Shown here: in pieces, positions 30,648-36,111 of the stretch
How the letters are laid out: each line of letters begins with the position of its first letter
How positions within the stretch are numbered: position 1 is the first letter of the stretch
DNA from: Trileptium ribeirensis
Taxonomy: Eukaryota; Nematoda; Enoplea; Enoplida; Thoracostomopsidae
DNA: 36,111 nucleotides
Reading direction: 5' to 3'
Assembly (NCBI GenBank): GCA_030248225.1
Contig: JASANE010017631.1
Location: 1 to 36,111 of the forward strand
The notes under the pieces: model-generated
Database searches by the model: none
What the model saw: only the letters and a program-made list of their open reading frames with translations
Told to the model about the DNA's origin: nothing
Position numbers and translations under genes: made by a program

Positions 30648-31651
30648 TTACCTTTTCGAAGTTTGAATAAATTTTCCAATATTTTGTAAACCGTTTGAAC
30701 CTTGAAAGTGAATCTGACGAGAAACACTTTTAGAAATTACAATATCGGTAGACAAATTTCTTAAATTTCTATTACCAAAAATATCTCGTTTTATGGAATC
30801 CCGCTTTAATAACAGTGTAATAAATACCAACTTACATGATCGTGATGTTACCCTTCGTATATTGCCACAGTTACAAAATTTCTTTTTCACCGATAAAGAA
30901 TATGAATGTTGAGCACAATCCTCGGTTGGCAAACCATAAATGACGTTTCCGTTCAGAGTAATTAGACCCACCATATGCCATGAGATTACATAACATTGCG
31001 TATCCTGACACGCGTCTCGATTTCGATGGATCTGGATGACCTTGACAACAACGTAAATTTCTAAAACCTAGAAAGGAATCGCACATAAACAATAACATCA
31101 TACAACAGCCCATTAACATATATTTTTACGCATGCACACCTAAATTGAACACCTTCATTGCCATGCATCGGTTCGTTTTCATAGTCAATTCCGTTCATAT
31201 TGACTAAACCAAAATCCTTAAAATTTGGGGTCAAACTTTCATTACCGTTTAACCCAGAAACATTTTTGTGTTGTTCTATAAATACCACCTTGGAACATCT
31301 TATTGGAGCACCCCCCTGATCCAAAATAATAGACGCACAGCTAACCAACGCCCGTTTTCTTACCGTGGTGTTCATCTGTATCTTGTATTGCATAAAATCA
31401 TCCAATAACCTCCGTTTAGATTCACAGCTTCCTGTTACACTTATCACCGTCTTGTCGCGCCGTCTTCAACCATATGTTTGAATGGCTTGATGACGTTGCC
31501 GTTGGTCACACAAATAATCATGCATAGGTTTCTGGAAATTCTGAGAACGGATCACGCCTCGATCGGCCAACCATCGATTACATACCGCGTCTGAATTTTC
31601 GTATTTGAAAGCTGCCTGAGAACCCTTTCGGGTCCCTACATTTCGATTCAT
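30648..31651 (-). pseudogene. Degenerate segment downstream of gag, possible protease start
   Basis: Three minus-strand frames are partly open here (31466-31651, 31061-31447, 30648-31119) and shift into one another. The phrase VKIYVNGLLYDVIV (ends near 31085) resembles the beginning of a retroviral-type aspartic protease, which normally runs on into a DTGA or DSGA active site. Here the active-site residues are missing and a stop follows. No zinc knuckle (CCHC) is complete. I read it as a decayed gag-pol junction; the family call is tentative. Confidence 0.3.
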
Positions 31652-31705
31652 ACAAGATATATTAGAACTTGTTGAAAAACTTTCAGTACTACTCAGGACT
31701 GCAGC

Positions 31706-32440
31706 TTATTTCATTCTACTCTGACCCGCAACAGTCTTGGTTCTTTCCACATGACATGCATACATTTTATTACACTTAAGTTTTTTATTCAATTCCACGA
31801 TGTTAAGTTTTTTAATACATTTGCGGGATTCAGTCTCAGTTGTTCCTAAATTTTGCTCTGAATGCTCTACTTCAGTCGAACACATAGAGTTTTCAATACA
31901 CTCTTGCTTACGCGCCTCAGCTATAGCCGCTTGGAATGTTTCTGGCTTTGCAGTTAATACATATCGCCTAATTGTTTTATTCAACCCAGCCGTAAAATTT
32001 TCTAACGCAATGATATCCCTAGTTTCCTTGGAAAATGTAGGATAAGCTGTCGTAACCAGATGTTCGATATCTTTTGCATAGCTTTCAACTGACTCATTAA
32101 ATCTTTGCGACCTCTCCCTCAATTGTGCACCATAATTTTATGTGATGTATTTCGGTACCAAAATTCCAAATAAATTGATTTTCAAAATATCATAATTTTT
32201 CTTAATTTCACAAGACATATTTTCCCATTTCCAACCAGCTTCGCTCCGCAAAAAAGCCCGTAGAATACGAGCCATCTCATTTTTAGACCACTGGTTTGCA
32301 AAAGAAATGCGTTCGAAAATTCCTATCCACTCCTCAAAGTCATCTCCGAAATTTCCGTAATAAAGAGGGATGTCATCAGTATCAAAAATTGCAGATCGGT
32401 TTTGGCATGACACTTTCAAACCATGTTGACAAAAAGCCAT
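31706..32440 (-). pseudogene. gag: gag of the LTR retrotransposon, one in-frame stop
   Basis: The frame starts at ATG 32440 and is interrupted by TAA at 32138-32140, after which the same frame stays open to 31706. The first part contains PLYYGNFGDDFEEWIGIFER and MARILRAFLRSEAGWKWE, which match the start of the retrotransposon Gag capsid domain (substrate-fold start, EW/F helix, ALLRxxLxGxA-like helix). The second part has RSQRFNESVESYAKDIEHL, the KETRDIIALENFTAGLNKTI block and TAKPETFQAAIAEARKQE, the classic C-terminal half of the same domain. CCHC zinc knuckles are absent or decayed after it. Gag would form the particle shell. The single stop means this copy cannot make full-length Gag without read-through. 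Confidence 0.85.
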
Positions 32441-32571
32441 GTTTTACCACAAATTTAATTTCACAAATATGAACCACCTAGGTCAGCCTAAAAATTATCA
32501 CAAAGCGATTATTTTTTTAAAGCACTCAAAACATAAAACAGATTTTGGGTTTTGATAGGCGTGTTTTCGTT

Positions 32572-32588
32572 CCAGGCTTGCGGCACCA
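32572..32588 (-). other. Primer-binding site
   Basis: On the minus strand TGGTGCCGCAAGCCTGG begins three bases after the 5' LTR (LTR end ...GGCTACA, then TTT). TGG at its start is the complement of a tRNA CCA tail. I cannot say which tRNA without the host tRNA set. Confidence 0.7.
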
Positions 32589-32591
32589 AAA

Positions 32592-33616
32592 TGTAGCCTA
32601 CGTGGTCCTATGGGTGTTTAGTCCCACCGTAGATTACACACGAACTAACAGCAGGGACAGTAATGCGAGCACCAATGTCTATGTTATTTTATGAGCTTAA
32701 TCCTAAGGTCTTAATGTGCCACCACTTATAACAGATGATATCGTTTATTTTCTTTAGTACAATACAACAGCTACAACTTTACACACAATAACAAATAAAC
32801 GGCTGAACCGTACTCACCCTGATTGCGCAGCTTCTGAGGCCGACTGAGGCCCTGATCTAATTGCGCAACCGCTTAAATACCCGAGCTATAAGTCTACTCC
32901 CAATTTTCTCCCTATTGATTTCTCTAAGCGATCGAAATTACATAAGTTTTCCAAGTTTTACTCTGGTTCCACTTCCCTAAAATTCTGTCTTAAACCTAAG
33001 TGAATTTTAGTCGTTAGAGGATAAGTTTTTATGAAATTCCCCGAATTCTTAAGTATAAACAAAATTTTAGATTTTATTCGAAAATCCAGCAGGTACACAT
33101 ACACATATCCGCTAATGTAGGCCTAATGCTTAAGGCACCCAACCCTTACACTTAAATGCGATATATTTAAATTCTATGCCTTAGCCTCACATAAAACTCT
33201 CGTAATTTTGTTACTCCCTTGAGAACTCTCCCACACTTAGCTAAGTCTTAAAAATGCTCCTGCAAGCTTTACAAAATTTTCAACATGCAATAGTACACAT
33301 ATTCCAGCACATAGAAAACTTATATAAACACACATACATACATAATGCTGCACTTACGCACATTATTTCGACACACAACAATTTCATACATAATAATATG
33401 TGTTCACACTTCTAGTATAAATAGATACACATGTATAAATCTACAACATCTACAAACAACGCACATAACACAATATACAGTAACTGCATAACACAATTGG
33501 TAAACAACAAACACTTATACAACAACCAATGTTGCAGGGTACCTTTAATAATTTGCAGCCTGAGGTTCAAGTTAAGGCCCTTTTGGGTATAGCGCAGATA
33601 TGCACGAACCGTTACA
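32592..33616 (-). repeat. LTR, right copy (5' LTR of the minus-strand element)
   Basis: This is the direct repeat partner of 25318-26338. On the minus strand it holds a TATTTAA box (32873-32879) and, downstream, an AATAAA signal (32744-32749) before the LTR end, in the U3-R-U5 order expected of a promoter LTR. Confidence 0.95.
32744..32879 (-). promoter_or_regulatory. LTR promoter (TATTTAA) and polyadenylation signal
   Basis: Minus strand: TATTTAA at 32879-32873, a possible start near ATCAGG about 20-25 bases on (32853-32858), and AATAAA at 32749-32744. The matching sequences are present in the left LTR (AATAAA near 25469). Motif evidence only. Confidence 0.4.
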
Positions 33617-33620
33617 AATT
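33617..33620. repeat. Target-site duplication AATT (right)
   Basis: This matches AATT at 25314-25317 and closes the LTR element. Confidence 0.8.
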
Positions 33621-35400
33621 ACAGATTCTCACGATGAGAAAAATGTCAAAATCTACTATACCTACTAGCTGGTTTCGTTTAGCATACTGGATCGAGCTTA
33701 CTTTCAGCCGTAAAAAATTTTCCTTTCTTAGAATTATTGAGGTTTTTACTGCTAGATAATATAAGACATTAGGTCGGACTATAAAAATAAAATATTATTT
33801 TGTGTCACTGTCGAACACTGAGAACGAATATTCGAATGTAACTGTTAAAATTGCCCTAACTCTAGGTATGTAAAACATTAATGGAACAGAAAGTAGGTCT
33901 GACCCATGTAGTTTATAATCTCAAAAATGAATACAACCACATGTTTCTCCATGTTGTAGGCGAAGATAGCCGTTAATTAAGAATAGTTAACACATTATGA
34001 TAATTACCATAAAAGTGCCCAAAATAGAAACAAAATTTGTAAATTTCTGATCCATGATCTTGGTCATTCTATTCCTTGGTTACTTCAGAAAAAGCGGGTC
34101 CTATTGCAACAGTGCCCGCAGTTACAAGACTTTCCTGATTATCTATACCTGAATCGCGTTGACTCATCGAGACGTAAGGTTAAAAGCTTCTTTTCTATGA
34201 GCAGATTTGTTTACATCTAAATCAAGCCAAATCTTGTTCTTTCTATTACCAGGCTACCATTCAAGTGACGTGATTTAAATTTTCTCAGTACAGGTAACCT
34301 CAAATAATTTGACTGCAGGCTAAAGCTAGTCGAAAACAAATTTATTGTATTTTAGAACAATATCTTTTTGCTTAAGTGTTTGCTCTCATGTGACGTTCTG
34401 TGACAGGTGGATACAATGGAGTCCAACTGATGCTCAGACTATGGATGACTAAGAAATAAATATTAATTTTTTCCCGCAATTAACCAAATGTTGCTGCAAC
34501 TATGGATGATTGAAGTTCAATAATTAAGCTTGCTGCTTACCCGTTTAGTTATACTCAACTATTATTTATAGTTTAATCTAGCAAGTCATTGATAAAAAAG
34601 CGATAAACTTAGAGTTTCTAGCCTACCATGCCAGTGTAAATTGTCAATTTTATGATGAACCAGAACCTATTACCAATATAGAGTGTTAAATGTGGATCGT
34701 TTGTATCCTCAACGAGGAAATATATTTAGAAGACAACTTCCCCGATTAATAATCACTATTGCCATTATCATGACCTATATTATTCCGAAGTTATGAATTA
34801 TTAACGTTATGTTACTGATAAGAAATGTAAAGGTTTACTAAATCTCTAATACCCTGGTGTTGAAATACACTACTGTACTGAAATACGACATACGTATAGA
34901 TCCTAGGATCGTTCAGCCAATGCAGCAGCAGACAACCAATCTAAGCGTTTTATCGAAGAGCTGGTCAGAGTATGAATCAATACGATTTCGTTGGCAGGAT
35001 TATGTACATATAATAGTCAATGTTAGTGTCTTTGGGCCATTAAAGCCATGATAATAAAAATTTCAAAGTTCCTGCCAACTTAAATGTTTTCTGGTGTAGC
35101 ATTGTCTATATGGTTTTTGTATGCGTGTTATTGTTTGTTTTGAGACTGTTAGCAACTTTCACATTGTGAATGCATTTAGTTATTCTCTGTTATCGCTATG
35201 TTCTGTTTCGAACCTAGGTAGATACTGATAAATCTACCTGACCTTGGTATCTAAATTTTGATACTAGTAGTAAATACTTCCAAGACTATTCACACTACAA
35301 ATTAGTGGTTCGATTGAAGAATTTGTATTTCTGAACGCTAAAAGGTTCTCGTCAGAGCTACTGGTCCTGAAAAACGTTTGTGCGTAGCAATCAGTCGGCA
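33621..35400. other. Stretch without recognisable genes
   Basis: AT-rich, with short frames only. CTATGGATGA(C/T)T occurs twice (about 34439 and 34501). Nothing else stands out. Confidence 0.5.
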
Positions 35401-35408
35401 ATAAGTTG

Positions 35409-35627
35409 TTATTGGCGAAATACATTTTGATTATCTGCTCGAGCAACGATAGTTTTCTTATCCGACGGAATTTCATTACTTTGGGATACACATTGCTGTC
35501 CGTATTGGATCATTGGCCAGAACACATAGTATTGTAATCGCTCCTCAATTCTTGTAATTCCGTTTACATAGTGATCAAGGTCGACAATTTTCGTTAGTTC
35601 GTGCTTAAATGGAGAGATCAAGTTCAT
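35409..35627 (-). pseudogene. Possible integrase zinc-finger (H2C2) relic
   Basis: The minus-strand frame reads LDHYVNGITRIEERLQYYVF followed by WPMI and, further on, QQCVSQSNEI. This resembles the N-terminal zinc-binding region of LTR-retrotransposon integrases, whose usual pattern is H...GH.GI.RT..RL...Y.WPGM...V..C..C...K. The second Cys and one His are not in place, and no catalytic core follows, so it would be a decayed fragment unrelated to the LTR element at 25.3-33.6 kb. It could also be chance. Confidence 0.35.
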
Positions 35628-35639
35628 GATTGGACGATG

Positions 35640-36111
35640 GTAGGCCCATCAATCTCTGTAATAAAGCGTTTACTTAGACAAAAAACATTTTGGCTAATCT
35701 GGTAAGTATTTTAATGTAACAAGGATTATGTGGTCCATCCTTTCTATTGAGTTAAACCATAACAGTGTTTACTGTGATTGGTTCCTAAAGCGTTAATGTT
35801 GGTTACTCGTTCTATTTATATCTAAGATAGATGTCAGAGGGCCTGCCTTATTTTATCTTCGTTAAAGATGAACGGACCGATCTCAGTTTGTATGATTGTA
35901 CTGCAAAATGTATATTTATCGACTCTTCTATCAGTAAAACAGATTTTTGGACAAGTGATGATTCACTAAAACTGAGCACTGAGTTTACTAAATTCGTACT
36001 TATATTTTGCATAAACAGAATAAGTTAGATCAAAACTTGCGAAGGCTCTCTTTATAATGAAGTTTAAAAAACTCAATTGTTCGGTCCACATTATCCTCCA
36101 TTCTAAATGTA
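35640..36111. other. Window end without recognisable genes
   Basis: One 65-codon plus frame (35831-36028) has no family resemblance. No repeats are visible. Confidence 0.45.

Larger units (their letters stand above)
25318..33616 (-). mobile_element. LTR retrotransposon, complete by its ends, apparently without pol
   Basis: Two direct repeats of about 1.02 kb (25318-26338 and 32592-33616) begin TGTAGCCTACG and end GTTACA, with AATT duplicated outside. The coding direction is minus, since gag lies just inside the right LTR and the primer-binding site is beside it. The 6.25-kb interior holds a broken gag (31706-32440), degenerate sequence with perhaps the start of a protease, and then about 4.5 kb with no recognisable reverse transcriptase, RNase H or integrase. 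The LTRs differ by only a small percentage, including a few indels, so the insertion is fairly young. Yet the interior is non-coding, which fits a non-autonomous element moved in trans, like the large LARD-type derivatives. Confidence 0.9.

Overview
The window looks like AT-rich, gene-poor, transposon-dense nuclear DNA from an invertebrate animal, most probably an arthropod. I base this on eukaryotic core-promoter geometry (a TATA box with downstream TCAGY-type initiators), AG splice acceptors before ORFs, an LTR retrotransposon with an animal-type gag, and two inverted-repeat (MITE-like) elements. No bacterial gene organisation, ribosome binding sites, tRNA or rRNA genes are visible. The species cannot be named from the sequence.

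Region 1, 2.3-10.9 kb, is the most interesting part. A TATA/initiator pair at 2331-2368 is followed by an array of eight short palindromic hairpins (2529-2798, pitch about 37 bp). After about 2.8 kb of apparently non-coding DNA, which includes a foldback element at 3763-4355, comes a compact block of three plus-strand ORFs with clearly higher GC than the surroundings. The first is a 532-550 aa, Ser/Thr/Pro-rich, gag-like protein ending in a PPPY motif. The other two are tandem paralogues that fuse a NADAR (YbiA-like, ADP-ribose-processing) domain to a domain resembling an SGNH hydrolase that lacks the nucleophile. Each ORF is preceded by a good candidate 3' splice acceptor, so one spliced multi-ORF transcription unit is a reasonable hypothesis. 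The first NADAR copy has an in-frame UGA exactly where its paralogue has Cys. No reverse transcriptase, integrase or transposase is visible here, so this is either a non-autonomous element, a domesticated or captured cluster, or a remnant of an undescribed element.

Region 2, 10.9-25.3 kb, is mainly repeats and non-coding DNA. It holds a GC-richer tract with a TATA box and a run of strong hairpins (13.1-14.4 kb), a probable non-LTR element tail (17.4-17.6 kb), a palindromic GGGAAA/TTTCCC block (19.1 kb), a Harbinger-type MITE with TTA duplications (20.7-21.3 kb) and a 143-bp tandem repeat present three times (23.8-24.2 kb).

Region 3, 25.3-33.6 kb, is a complete minus-strand LTR retrotransposon with two LTRs of about 1.02 kb, an AATT target-site duplication and a primer-binding site. 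It has a gag broken by one stop and no recognisable pol, and it contains a second, different array of five hairpins (27.88-28.14 kb). Region 4, 33.6-36.1 kb, is mostly empty apart from a possible integrase zinc-finger relic on the minus strand.
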